Origin: an uncultured Bacteroidota bacterium
GTDB taxonomy: Bacteria > Bacteroidota > Bacteroidia > Flavobacteriales > Flavobacteriaceae
DNA: 64,000 nt
Assembly: GCA_902581145.1 (NCBI GenBank)
Contig: CACHNE010000001.1
Location: 64,501 to 128,500, forward strand
Reading direction: 5' to 3'
Part shown: in pieces, positions 26,201 to 33,054 of the stretch
How the letters are laid out: the number at the start of each line of letters is the position of its first letter
Numbering within the stretch: the first letter of the stretch is position 1
Notes under the pieces: model-generated
What the model was told of the DNA's origin: nothing
Databases searched by the model: none
The model's input: the letters and a program-made list of their open reading frames with translations, nothing else
Translations under genes and position numbers: made by a program

Positions 26201-26348
26201 CTTGATTTTGTCCTTGAACAGCGATGTTGACACCCGCTAGTGGTTCACCATCCTCAGAATCAGTAACATACCCAGAAATACTCTGTGCTTGTAAAGCAGT
26301 ACAAACAGCAATAAAAGCAATAAAAAAGTTTAATATTGATTTTCTCAT
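23268..26348 (-). CDS. SusC/RagA-family TonB-dependent oligosaccharide transporter
   Basis: A 1026-aa TonB-linked outer-membrane transporter. It has a signal peptide (residues 1-21, ending LQAQ), a carboxypeptidase-regulatory-like domain (about 24-100), a plug domain (about 110-235, with VIVIGYGSQ and the VLKDAALASIYGVKGGSGVIVITTK signature) and a beta-barrel to the C-terminal aromatic strand. It would import glucan oligosaccharides bound by SusD. It is the first gene of the locus, with a 284-bp upstream region carrying the LacI-type operator. The neighbouring GH16 and GH3 point to laminarin as substrate. Confidence 0.96.
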   Translation of the reverse strand: MRKSILNFFIAFIAVCTALQAQSISGYVTDSEDGEPLAGVNIAVQGQNQGTVSDFDGNFTIANLESGSTLVFSYVGYKTLNLKISSTDVMSDNISVSMDKDLSELDEVIVIGYGSQKLSDISGAVSTVNADAIEASSPVRVEDALQGQASGINIISSGSPGSKPTVLIRGITSYAGNDPLVVIDGISASIDDLNSLNPNDVKSVNVLKDAALASIYGVKGGSGVIVITTKSGERNSETKFSLSTSIGTQEVVRTIDVLNASEYVAILNEASVNAGEGIVFPNISDFGVGTNWQDEVLLDAPIVNHSITASGGSENTSYYVSAGYTGQDGVVAGGEKSFFNRTNFTTNINTDLSEKTKLLINTNYSNIKGKSLAENGITSVLSNALNFDPTVNPYENGTFGISETITQEIVNPLAQIDNTYNENKVDKIQGKIELQHELMDNLNITSRFGYTYVNIYDKGFVPFQFYGTGHNQTNANPDLSPIVAVDSEGNITSTHNRVFEGNTNFFNYTYELFGNYDFTIDEIHNFQTVAGFSIGEGKGGNISATNEDVPFNSWDYADVSAATGNATQQTSSSWQYVNRNLSYFGRILYDYDEKYYASFTGRVDGSTSFGKNNKFGFFPSASIGWVISKEDFFDEVPVLDYLKFRASYGTLGNDNISPQFSLISTFPSYVFNGTITPGSSLGSIPNDDVSWENQVQMNVGIDTRIFSDKVSLSLDYFKKTVDDLLFSPNLSLYLGVPSYPTTNIGSTESTGIDATISLNTSLGDLSISSDLNFTTAENEVISINNGDKYIWGAGYGIPYRNIVRFEEGFSPGYFFGYVTDGIFQTQDEVDNHATQNGAVPGDIRFVDINGDGIVNDSDRTQIGDPFPDFTIGWNLNLDYKAFDLSVFTYASVGNDIYRAYERNLNYTNRFASTLARWTGPGTSFDEPRVTFVDSNNNNRASDRYVEDGSYLRIKNIQLGYSFPDSLTEIWGFDEVRAYVQVKNALTLTDYSGYDPEISVGGVLNTGIDYGTYPQPRIWSMGVNIKF

Positions 26349-26523
26349 GTTTAGATTAATTTATTTGACTTTGAATTTAATAATTTGTGCACCTATTCTT
26401 TTACAAAAAATTAAAAAAGAAATACAGATTATTGAATTTTTAAAAATTATGACTATTCATTATTAATAATTCAATAAAAAAAACGATTTCATAAAAATAT
26501 AATAATGTTAAAATAATATATAA

Positions 26524-26537
26524 CGAAAACGTTTTCG
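26524..26537. promoter_or_regulatory. LacI-type operator upstream of susC
   Basis: The sequence CGAAAACGTTTTCG is a perfect 14-bp palindrome with the central CG typical of LacI/GalR operators. It lies 176 nt upstream of the susC start, just past the terminator of the preceding gene. A second short palindrome, CGATATCG (26536-26543), overlaps its edge. The LacI-family gene at the far end of the same cluster is the likely regulator. Confidence 0.75.
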
Positions 26538-26543
26538 ATATCG

Positions 26544-26576
26544 TAAAATAAAAAAAGCCTCCCAAAAGGAAAGCTT
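26544..26576 (-). terminator. intrinsic terminator between the reductase gene and susC
   Basis: Stem arms lie at 26555-26563 and 26568-26576 with a 4-nt loop. On the minus-strand RNA all nine positions pair (two as G-U), and TTTTTATTTT follows. On the plus strand two positions mismatch, so the structure is directional. It may end the gene at 26633-27631 or a short RNA started at 26624. Confidence 0.75.
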
Positions 26577-26618
26577 TCATCGGTTTAAAACCACTTGTAA
26601 ATTAATACAAGTTCAACA
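26545..26618 (-). ncRNA. candidate small RNA or susC leader
   Basis: Between a consensus promoter (-7 box at 26624-26631) and the terminator at 26544-26576 lies about 70 nt without an ORF. It contains an internal 7-bp hairpin (TACAAGT/ACTTGTA, 26593-26599 with 26606-26612). This could be a free small RNA or the attenuated leader of susC. No homology is claimed. Confidence 0.35.
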
Positions 26619-26623
26619 CACTA

Positions 26624-26652
26624 CAAAGATAGTTATTTTTTTAATATACCAA
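26624..26652 (-). promoter_or_regulatory. consensus promoter inside the end of the reductase gene
   Basis: The minus strand has TTG (26650-26652), an 18-nt spacer and TATCTTTG (26624-26631), an excellent Bacteroidota-type promoter. The -7 box begins just after the stop codon of the 26633-27631 gene and points toward susC. Confidence 0.5.
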
Positions 26653-27631
26653 TATCATAAAGCTGTTTAGCTGAGTTTATAATCTCAGAATCAACACTTT
26701 TCGGGTACCATCCAAGTATATTATTAGCATTTTTGGTATGTAAGGTTTCGACAGATCCAAGTCTACCAGCAATAAGTCTTAGTGACGGAATAAATAAGGC
26801 AACAAATTTTAATAAAAAATTGGGAATTGGGAATCTAGGAACTTTTTTATATCCTGCCTTGAAAAGAATATCGCATAACTCTTTTAATTTAATCGTTTTT
26901 TCGGAAAGTAAAAATCTATTTCCTATTGCGTCATCATTTTCCATGGCCATAACATGTGCTTCCGCTACATCTTGCACGCCAACAACACTGATACTTAAAT
27001 CAGGAATAAATGGCAAGCTAAAAATCTTTTTAACCGTAACTCTATTTGACATACTTAAAACCCCGGTCATAGAAGGCCCCAAAACTAGGACAGGATTAAT
27101 TGCACAAGCATCTAAATTAGCTTTCTTGGCCATTTCCCACATTTTTTTTTCAGCCTTAGTCTTACTTATCTCATATGGCATTATTTTCTTATTAGATAAA
27201 TCTGTCCAATCATTATCACTATGCTGATTATTATGTTTTTTTCTACCATAAATTGCAGCATAAGATGATGTTTGTACAAATTTTTTAGCTCCATTTTTGA
27301 TTGCAGCATTTAAACACCTTTTCATGCCTTCGACAGCAGGCTTCACGAGAAGATCTTCATCAACCTTTCCTGGGATAACAGGTGATGCTAAATGTAAAAC
27401 ATACTCACAACCCTTTAATGCATCAATCCAACCATCATCATTCAGAAGATTTAAAATTTTAAATTCTATATTCTCAAAACTGATTCCATATTTAGCTAAA
27501 GAGTTTTTAATAAGATCAATTTGATTAATTTCTCTAACTGAAGTAACAACGTGGTATCCTTTATTAATTAAAATTTTAATGCAATACATTGCTATATAAC
27601 CAGAACCACCGCTTACAAATACTTTTTTCAT
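26633..27631 (-). CDS. NAD(P)-dependent epimerase/dehydratase-family reductase
   Basis: A 332-aa extended short-chain dehydrogenase. It has the N-terminal Rossmann motif VSGGSGYIA, the LHLASPVIPG strand, an upstream serine (QTSSYAAIYG) and the catalytic YxxxK in PYEISKTKAEK. The sequence pattern is closest to dihydroflavonol-4-reductase-like/cinnamoyl-CoA-reductase-like aldehyde or ketone reductases common in marine bacteria. The substrate is unknown. The gene stands alone on the minus strand and is followed by an intrinsic terminator, so it is not part of the glucan operon. Confidence 0.85.
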   Translation of the reverse strand: MKKVFVSGGSGYIAMYCIKILINKGYHVVTSVREINQIDLIKNSLAKYGISFENIEFKILNLLNDDGWIDALKGCEYVLHLASPVIPGKVDEDLLVKPAVEGMKRCLNAAIKNGAKKFVQTSSYAAIYGRKKHNNQHSDNDWTDLSNKKIMPYEISKTKAEKKMWEMAKKANLDACAINPVLVLGPSMTGVLSMSNRVTVKKIFSLPFIPDLSISVVGVQDVAEAHVMAMENDDAIGNRFLLSEKTIKLKELCDILFKAGYKKVPRFPIPNFLLKFVALFIPSLRLIAGRLGSVETLHTKNANNILGWYPKSVDSEIINSAKQLYDIGILKK

Positions 27632-27691
27632 ATATAAAATCGAACGGCTAATGTATAAATTTTTTGGTATAGTATTTGGATTTTATAAGGA

Positions 27692-28240
27692 ATGAAACAT
27701 CTTTTGTTATTATTTATATTAATTTTTAGCCAACAAGTTCTTTTCTCTCAACAATTTTACACTGATAAAGGAGTGACAAAATTTGACGGTTCCAAAGCAG
27801 CCTTTGAGCCTATTAAGGCAAGTAATAATAATACGGTTTCCATAATAGATTCTTCTAATGGACAAATTGCAGCGGTTATAATTATCAGCGAGTTTGATTT
27901 TAGATTAGGGCTTATGAAAGAACATTTCAATGAAAACTATTTAGAAAGTAATGTATATCCTAAGTCAACATTTGAGGGTAAAATAAAAAACTTTAACCTA
28001 GAGGAATTAAATCAAGACTTTAAAGATCATGAAATTGAAGGAGTATTGACCATTAAGGGTATTAATAATGATATTATAACAAAAGCTAAAATCAGAAAAA
28101 TAGATGAAAAAATAGAACTTTCATCTGGTTTTTCAATTATGCTAAGTGACTACAAAGTCAAAATTCCAAAAATTGTTTTTAAAAAAATAGACGAAGAAGT
28201 AAAAATTAACTTAAATTTCGTCTATGAAAGGAAACAATAA
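27692..28240 (+). CDS. YceI-family periplasmic protein
   Basis: A 182-aa secreted protein with a signal peptide (residues 1-20, ending LFSQ). It has the YceI lipocalin-like pattern, including FEPIKASNNNTVSIIDSSNGQIAA-type early strands, the FRLGLMKEHFNENYLES segment and PKSTFEGKI. The family binds isoprenoid-like lipids in some members, and in many Bacteroidota it accompanies redox or stress genes. It is first in a plus-strand trio. The next gene overlaps its end by 17 nt, so the three proteins probably work together in the envelope. Confidence 0.88.
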   Translation: MKHLLLLFILIFSQQVLFSQQFYTDKGVTKFDGSKAAFEPIKASNNNTVSIIDSSNGQIAAVIIISEFDFRLGLMKEHFNENYLESNVYPKSTFEGKIKNFNLEELNQDFKDHEIEGVLTIKGINNDIITKAKIRKIDEKIELSSGFSIMLSDYKVKIPKIVFKKIDEEVKINLNFVYERKQ

Positions 28241-29090
28241 TCTAAAATTTTTCACATTTTTTTTAATTATTTTATTTTCTAATTCGATTATAAGTCAAAA
28301 TAGTTTACTAGAAGAAATTGATTACAACGATGAAGATTATAAAGTTGGATTATCGGCTTTTAAAGCTCATAAGATAATTAACGGTCAATCAACTAAACAG
28401 GCAAACGAAAAAGAACTTTACCTATACGTTTCGCATAGATTTGGGTCTATAAATGGTGGAATAAAAACATTATTTGGTTTAGATATTGCCAATACAAAAA
28501 TTGAATTATTATACGGTCTTTCAAATAATCTACAAATTGGCTTTAGCAGAGAATCACTCAAAAAAACATATGCTCTGAATGCTAAATACAACATAACAAC
28601 TCAATCTTCTAAGCTACCTTTCAATTCATCTATATATGCTAGTTATAATTATAATTCATCTCTTGATGAGGACATTTACCCTAATTTAAGTAATCCAGAC
28701 AGAAGTTTATTTTTTGGTCAGCTATTACTATCAAAAAGTTTTAGTGATAAGATTTCATTACAACTGTCTCCGTCTTTTGCTCGGAAGGGGTTTGCTGAAA
28801 CAATTTTTGAGCAAGAGAATAATTTTATGTTAGGTGTCGCCTCTAGCTACAGAATAACAAACAGATTAGCATTCAACATAGAATATTCTGCAAATCTTGA
28901 TAGACCTGAAATATCACCTTTTAATGATGTATTGAGTTTTGGCATAGATATTGAGACTGGTGGTCATGTGTTTCAGTTACTTTTTTCAAACACACAAACC
29001 ATTGATGATGTTTCTGTGATGACTGATGCTGAAGGTTCTTGGAAAGACGGTAAAATATATTTTGGATTTAATATTTTAAGAGTATTTTAA
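28224..29090 (+). CDS. DUF5777-family outer-membrane beta-barrel protein
   Basis: A 288-aa protein with a signal peptide (residues 1-24, ending IISQ). Alternating-pattern beta strands follow (YLYVSHRFGSINGGIKTLFGLD, NLQIGFSRESLKKTYALNAKY), and the protein ends with an aromatic residue (ILRVF), as expected of an outer-membrane barrel. The pattern fits DUF5777. Function is unknown. It starts inside the YceI gene (17-nt overlap), and the Rieske lipoprotein gene begins directly after its stop with no gap, indicating tight co-translation of all three. Confidence 0.8.
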   Translation: MKGNNNLKFFTFFLIILFSNSIISQNSLLEEIDYNDEDYKVGLSAFKAHKIINGQSTKQANEKELYLYVSHRFGSINGGIKTLFGLDIANTKIELLYGLSNNLQIGFSRESLKKTYALNAKYNITTQSSKLPFNSSIYASYNYNSSLDEDIYPNLSNPDRSLFFGQLLLSKSFSDKISLQLSPSFARKGFAETIFEQENNFMLGVASSYRITNRLAFNIEYSANLDRPEISPFNDVLSFGIDIETGGHVFQLLFSNTQTIDDVSVMTDAEGSWKDGKIYFGFNILRVF

Positions 29091-29594
29091 ATGAAAAAAA
29101 AATTAGAAAATAGACGTGAATTTTTAAAAAAGGTTTGTCCAACAATTGCGTTTGCTTTTTTTGGACTATCCTTTTTAGAAGCATGTTCATCAGGTGATGA
29201 TACAAATGTCAGTGATTCAGGAGATGATAATCAAAATGGAGGATCAGATAATAATGATAATAATAATGATCCTTTAGGATATTCCTCATCTGGCAGTGTC
29301 TTCACAATTGATCTAAATCACCCAAATTTTACAAATTTATCTTCGGTTGGAGGTTGGATGAATGGTTATAACATTGGCCTTAATATGCTTTTTTTAAGAA
29401 TTAGCACAGATCACATTCAAGCTTACACAAATGTATGCCCACATGCTGGTATTCAAAATCGTTGGCAACTTGTTGGATCAGACTTTAGATGTAATGAACA
29501 TGGTAATACGTTTGGATCTACATGTGACGCATCAAACTCCCTTCCTTGTTTTTCAACAAATATTGATGGAGATAATTTAATAGTAGCTACTTAA
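29091..29594 (+). CDS. Rieske [2Fe-2S] lipoprotein
   Basis: A 167-aa protein with a twin-Arg-like leader (NRREFLKK) and a lipobox LEAC (C32). An Asp/Asn/Gly-rich linker (about 36-62) leads to a Rieske domain. Cluster ligands are C116-P-H118 and C134-N-E-H137. The paired extra cysteines of cytochrome bc1-type Rieske proteins are missing from the ligand loops, which suggests a lower-potential, ferredoxin-like centre. Two other cysteines (C145, C153) are present. As the last gene of the YceI-DUF5777-Rieske trio, it could carry electrons at the outer or inner membrane surface. The partner is unknown. Confidence 0.88.
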   Translation: MKKKLENRREFLKKVCPTIAFAFFGLSFLEACSSGDDTNVSDSGDDNQNGGSDNNDNNNDPLGYSSSGSVFTIDLNHPNFTNLSSVGGWMNGYNIGLNMLFLRISTDHIQAYTNVCPHAGIQNRWQLVGSDFRCNEHGNTFGSTCDASNSLPCFSTNIDGDNLIVAT

Positions 29595-29611
29595 TCCATT
29601 AGCTTCAAAAT

Positions 29612-30706
29612 TTATTTGGAGAAATTATATATTGCAAAGGTTGCTAGCCAATGTTCACCTCCGTACCCGCTATCAAACATAATATTGTAACCTTGTTCAG
29701 AATGATTTTTTGCAATTTTCAAAAATAAATTTTTGTCACTCTTATCATAAAGTTTTATTGCAATATCTTTTAAAGTCCATGCTCGATGAAACATTAAACC
29801 AATTAAGTGACCGATCCCCGGATCTTCTGGATCAAGTACTTCTGGTATATTAATTATATTACCAAAACTCTTTTTATCAAATGAAGGTAAAAATTTATAC
29901 AACCAGTCGTTAAACTCTCTTTTTTCAAGAATTTGAGACATTAATGCAGCCTCAGCAAGACAAGGAGAAAGAAAATCTGTGCCTGAGGGCTCATATTGCA
30001 CGGGACAATTTATGTCTCCTAAAAAATTTTTGATACTATATTCTTTAATCTTGTTAAATAGTAACTTGTCATTTGCGACTTTAGAATACTCTATCATAAG
30101 TGAGAATGAAAATGCAGTGTTTGCATGTGTTCCTGGTCTAAGAGGAGTTGAAAGTTTATCTAAAAATGATATGGTTCTTTGACTAAGGAGATCGACAAGT
30201 GGTTTCATATTATTTGCCCATTTCTGAGCTTTTTTATGCTCCCATGAAACTAGTTCAGAATATAATTTCATTAACCAAGCCCATCCATATGTCCTTTCAA
30301 ATCCCTTTGCAAAATCTTGTTTGAAAAATTGAAATTCTTTGTTTAAATTTTCTTTACTTAAATTTTTATCAAGTTTTGATAAAATAACATCTTTATCAGC
30401 GACTTCAGGAAAATCCTTTAATATTTTGACCATTGCCCAATGACCGTGAACAGCAGAATGCCAATCCCAACATCCATAAAATGAAGGTGTAAGTTCATAG
30501 TGTGGCTTTAACCAACTTTCATCACTATATCTATATCCGATTTTATATGGATATTTTTGATCAACACATTTTACAGAAAGAGAAACCAGCTCATTAGCTA
30601 ATTTATCATTAAGCCTGATATTTTCTATTTTTTCAGCTTTATTTTCGGAGCAAGCTATAATCAAGATTATCAGAGGAATAAGATATTTACTCTTTTTTAG
30701 CAGCAT
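29612..30706 (-). CDS. DUF2891-family lipoprotein
   Basis: A 364-aa lipoprotein (ILIIAC, C19) with an alpha-helical repeat character. Motifs such as GCWDWHSAVHGHWAM, TYGWAWLMKL and GYGGEHWLATFAIY are those of DUF2891, an (alpha/alpha) barrel-like family of unknown activity. The family resembles glycoside-processing folds in its spacing of aromatic and acidic residues. It lies between the Rieske trio (convergent, 17 nt) and an esterase gene on the same strand, 44 nt away. Confidence 0.82.
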   Translation of the reverse strand: MLLKKSKYLIPLIILIIACSENKAEKIENIRLNDKLANELVSLSVKCVDQKYPYKIGYRYSDESWLKPHYELTPSFYGCWDWHSAVHGHWAMVKILKDFPEVADKDVILSKLDKNLSKENLNKEFQFFKQDFAKGFERTYGWAWLMKLYSELVSWEHKKAQKWANNMKPLVDLLSQRTISFLDKLSTPLRPGTHANTAFSFSLMIEYSKVANDKLLFNKIKEYSIKNFLGDINCPVQYEPSGTDFLSPCLAEAALMSQILEKREFNDWLYKFLPSFDKKSFGNIINIPEVLDPEDPGIGHLIGLMFHRAWTLKDIAIKLYDKSDKNLFLKIAKNHSEQGYNIMFDSGYGGEHWLATFAIYNFSK

Positions 30707-30750
30707 TTAATTAACTTTTTTTAATCAGTAAACTCATTGTTTTGTTTTAA

Positions 30751-31887
30751 TTATTTCTTTATTATTTTAAACGTTTTCTCACCAATCTTGACGCTGTAGA
30801 TTCCTGTATTTAAATCTGAAATATCAAATCTATTGTTACCAAGATTTAAATCAGATTCATAAACAATTTTTGAGTTTATATCAAAAATAATTATGCTTTT
30901 ATTTTTAGAATGATTAGTTATACTTAAATATGAATCAATTGGATTTGGATAATAAGAAAACTGATTATAATTTACATTATTGTTTAAGGATAGATTGCAA
31001 TCTTCAATTAAACCATTAATTGAGTAATTCGATACAAAATTCCAAATTTCATTATCAGAGCTGATATCCAAATTACCAAAGCTGCCTGGCCAATCATGTC
31101 CTCCACCATTAACTCGCAACTCAACAACAGAAACACAAGAATTTCCATTTTCCCAAATTCTTTTAGTCACTGTCGAACCATCATTAGTATTATTATCGGG
31201 TAATTCAATTTCAATTGGGTCGTTATCCGTACTATTATAATCAGTCCAATATTGGTGAGTTTCGTCTGCAGAAATATAATAAGTCACACCTGCGAAATCA
31301 ATTCCATTATAATAATCTTCTGTTCCAAGAATCGTCATTATTGCAGTTGGATGTCCTGGGCTACAATTTTCATATTGGTACTGCCCCATAGTTCTAGCAA
31401 CTGCAACACCAGCGGCAATCTTATCATTCAAACGGCAAAGCAATTCATATACAAACTCTCCACCCAAAGAATAACCACAGGCATAAACCCTTTCAATATC
31501 AATCGAATACTGGTTTGAAAGCTCTGAAATTATTGAATCAATAAAATATATGTCATCATGATCGGAATCTCCTTTAAAAATCCAATTTAAAGAACCGTCA
31601 TCTGATGGATCAGCTAATGCCTGAGGATAAACAAGAATAAAATTATTCTCATCAGCTAAATTTCGCATATCAGAAATAGCAATCTGAGTTTCAGTAGTAT
31701 CGTTACCCGCATGAAAATTAAACATCAAAGGAGATAAAACATCTTGAGTGTAACTGCTTGGAATATACAATTCATATTCCCTAGTATTTCCATCATACTC
31801 AATTGTTTGACTGATGAAATTCTGAGCCGTTAATGCTTTGCAAAAAAACAATAGAATGATTAAGGAAATAAAATTATACTTAGGCAT
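30751..31887 (-). CDS. secreted PHB-depolymerase/feruloyl-esterase-like hydrolase with type A T9SS tail
   Basis: A 378-aa secreted alpha/beta hydrolase. A signal peptide (residues 1-22) is followed by an esterase domain of the PHB depolymerase/CE1-like group with the nucleophile S140 in CGYSLGG, and by the segment GGGHDWPG holding the likely catalytic His. The last 75 residues (from about 300, SYYPNPIDSYLSI to KTFKIIKK) are a type A sorting domain for type IX secretion, so the enzyme is exported to the surface or medium. The start is ATG 31887. A longer frame to 31965 would run through tRNA-Asp. Substrate (polyester, acetyl or feruloyl ester) is undetermined. Confidence 0.85.
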   Translation of the reverse strand: MPKYNFISLIILLFFCKALTAQNFISQTIEYDGNTREYELYIPSSYTQDVLSPLMFNFHAGNDTTETQIAISDMRNLADENNFILVYPQALADPSDDGSLNWIFKGDSDHDDIYFIDSIISELSNQYSIDIERVYACGYSLGGEFVYELLCRLNDKIAAGVAVARTMGQYQYENCSPGHPTAIMTILGTEDYYNGIDFAGVTYYISADETHQYWTDYNSTDNDPIEIELPDNNTNDGSTVTKRIWENGNSCVSVVELRVNGGGHDWPGSFGNLDISSDNEIWNFVSNYSINGLIEDCNLSLNNNVNYNQFSYYPNPIDSYLSITNHSKNKSIIIFDINSKIVYESDLNLGNNRFDISDLNTGIYSVKIGEKTFKIIKK

Positions 31888-31894
31888 AATACAA

Positions 31895-31929
31895 AAATAA
31901 AAAAAACCTTCTAAATTAAGAAGGTTTTT
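31895..31929 (-). terminator. intrinsic terminator after tRNA-Asp
   Basis: A 9-bp stem AAACCTTCT (31904-31912) and AGAAGGTTT (31919-31927) with a 6-nt loop is followed on the minus strand by TTTTTATTTTTG. It sits between the tRNA and the esterase start, so the tRNA is terminated before the esterase gene. Confidence 0.85.
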
Positions 31930-31932
31930 AAG

Positions 31933-32006
31933 CGGTCTGGACGGGACTCGAACCCGCGACCCCATGCGTGACAGGCATGTATTCTAACCAACTGAACTAC
32001 CAGACC
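31933..32006 (-). tRNA. tRNA-Asp (anticodon GUC)
   Basis: A 74-nt cloverleaf on the minus strand. The acceptor stem is GGTCTGG with CCAGACC plus discriminator G. The D arm is GTTCAGTTGGTTAGAAT, the anticodon loop is CTGTCAC (anticodon GTC), and the T arm is GCGGG-TTCGAGT-CCCGT. CCA is not encoded. Confidence 0.97.
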
Positions 32007-32019
32007 TTTTTTGCGTGAG

Positions 32020-32049
32020 CAAATATACATTTGATTTTGATTAGAACAA
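32020..32049 (-). promoter_or_regulatory. promoter for tRNA-Asp
   Basis: The minus strand has TTG (32047-32049), a 19-nt spacer and TATATTTG (32020-32027), 13 nt before the tRNA 5' end. Both boxes match the Bacteroidota consensus at the usual spacing. Confidence 0.65.
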
Positions 32050-32075
32050 ATATTTTCTTTTAAATAAATTTTGAT

Positions 32076-33050
32076 TTAGTACTCAGGACATCCAAAACAA
32101 TCTTTGTTGTTTAAGAAATCATAAGTGATGGAAAATTCAGAAATACCTCCATCTCCTCCAATTTTACTTAAATTAAAGTCATATGAATATCCAAATTTAA
32201 ATCCTTCCCAAGCCATTCCAATTATAGGGTTAATAGATGTGACTAAATGGCTTTCATTTTCTGTCTGAATAGGGTTTGTTGATGCAGTTAGTGCAAAAGA
32301 GAATCTATCAAAAACATATTGAAAACCTAAATCAAACCTATCATATTTAGCTTGCTTCATAAAATTTGTTATGAAATAAACACTGCTATCACTATTATAT
32401 TGTAAAATAGGCAGTTCAAGTGATGCATGTACAGAAATGAATATATCTAGCGGTATATCACCTTGTGAAACCATAGAAACATTTGGTCTATTTAGGTGTC
32501 TTAAAGTGATTCCTATCCAGTGATTATCATTATTAAATAAAAATGATGCTCCAATATCTACATATCTTGCATTTTCGCCCAATGCAATCGGATCAAATGT
32601 GTTTGAATTGATTATGTTTTGAAATATATTAATCTGATCCTCAAATAATAAGTTGTCAAAACCAAAATCTTTAGTTGCAAAACCAAAAGTTACACTTGGC
32701 CTAAAGTCCCATTCGTAGTTAATTTGAACCTTATATGCCCAGCTAAAATTTAATTGCTTCAAGGAATAGTTTGTAAATGTTTCCTGGTGATTCATTAAGC
32801 TTATTCCAATGCCACTATTTAAATCTGGATACCAATCATCAAAATACAAGTATTGAGAATTAAGATTAAAATCAAACCCGGACCATTGCTGATTTTTATA
32901 AAGTAATCCAGCTTTTGTAGTTTCATAAAATCCAGAAAATGAAGGGTTGATACTTTCAGGCACCATAAAGGACTGAGTAAATGCTGGGTCCTGCGAATAT
33001 GATTTCACAGAAAATATAATTGCCAATATCAAGATAATTCTTTTCATCAT
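32076..33050 (-). CDS. PorP/SprF-family type IX secretion-associated outer-membrane protein
   Basis: A 324-aa outer-membrane barrel. The signal peptide ends VKSYSQ, and the PorP/SprF hallmark near the N-terminus is DPAFTQSFMVPESINPSFSGFYE, followed by YKNQQWSGF. In Flavobacterium, SprF is needed to deliver the giant adhesin SprB to the surface through the type IX system. The same pairing occurs here, with the gene lying 4 nt after a 2474-aa type B sorted adhesin. It probably acts as the dedicated outer-membrane partner of that adhesin. Confidence 0.93.
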   Translation of the reverse strand: MMKRIILILAIIFSVKSYSQDPAFTQSFMVPESINPSFSGFYETTKAGLLYKNQQWSGFDFNLNSQYLYFDDWYPDLNSGIGISLMNHQETFTNYSLKQLNFSWAYKVQINYEWDFRPSVTFGFATKDFGFDNLLFEDQINIFQNIINSNTFDPIALGENARYVDIGASFLFNNDNHWIGITLRHLNRPNVSMVSQGDIPLDIFISVHASLELPILQYNSDSSVYFITNFMKQAKYDRFDLGFQYVFDRFSFALTASTNPIQTENESHLVTSINPIIGMAWEGFKFGYSYDFNLSKIGGDGGISEFSITYDFLNNKDCFGCPEY

Positions 33051-33054
33051 AATT

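Noticed and set aside
26724..27524. Plus-strand frames opposite the reductase gene (164 and 75 codons)
   Set aside because: The minus-strand gene has full Rossmann and YxxxK motifs, while the plus-strand peptides have no recognisable pattern.
31888..31965. N-terminal extension of the esterase upstream of 31887
   Set aside because: It runs through the tRNA-Asp gene and its terminator. The signal peptide begins at 31887.
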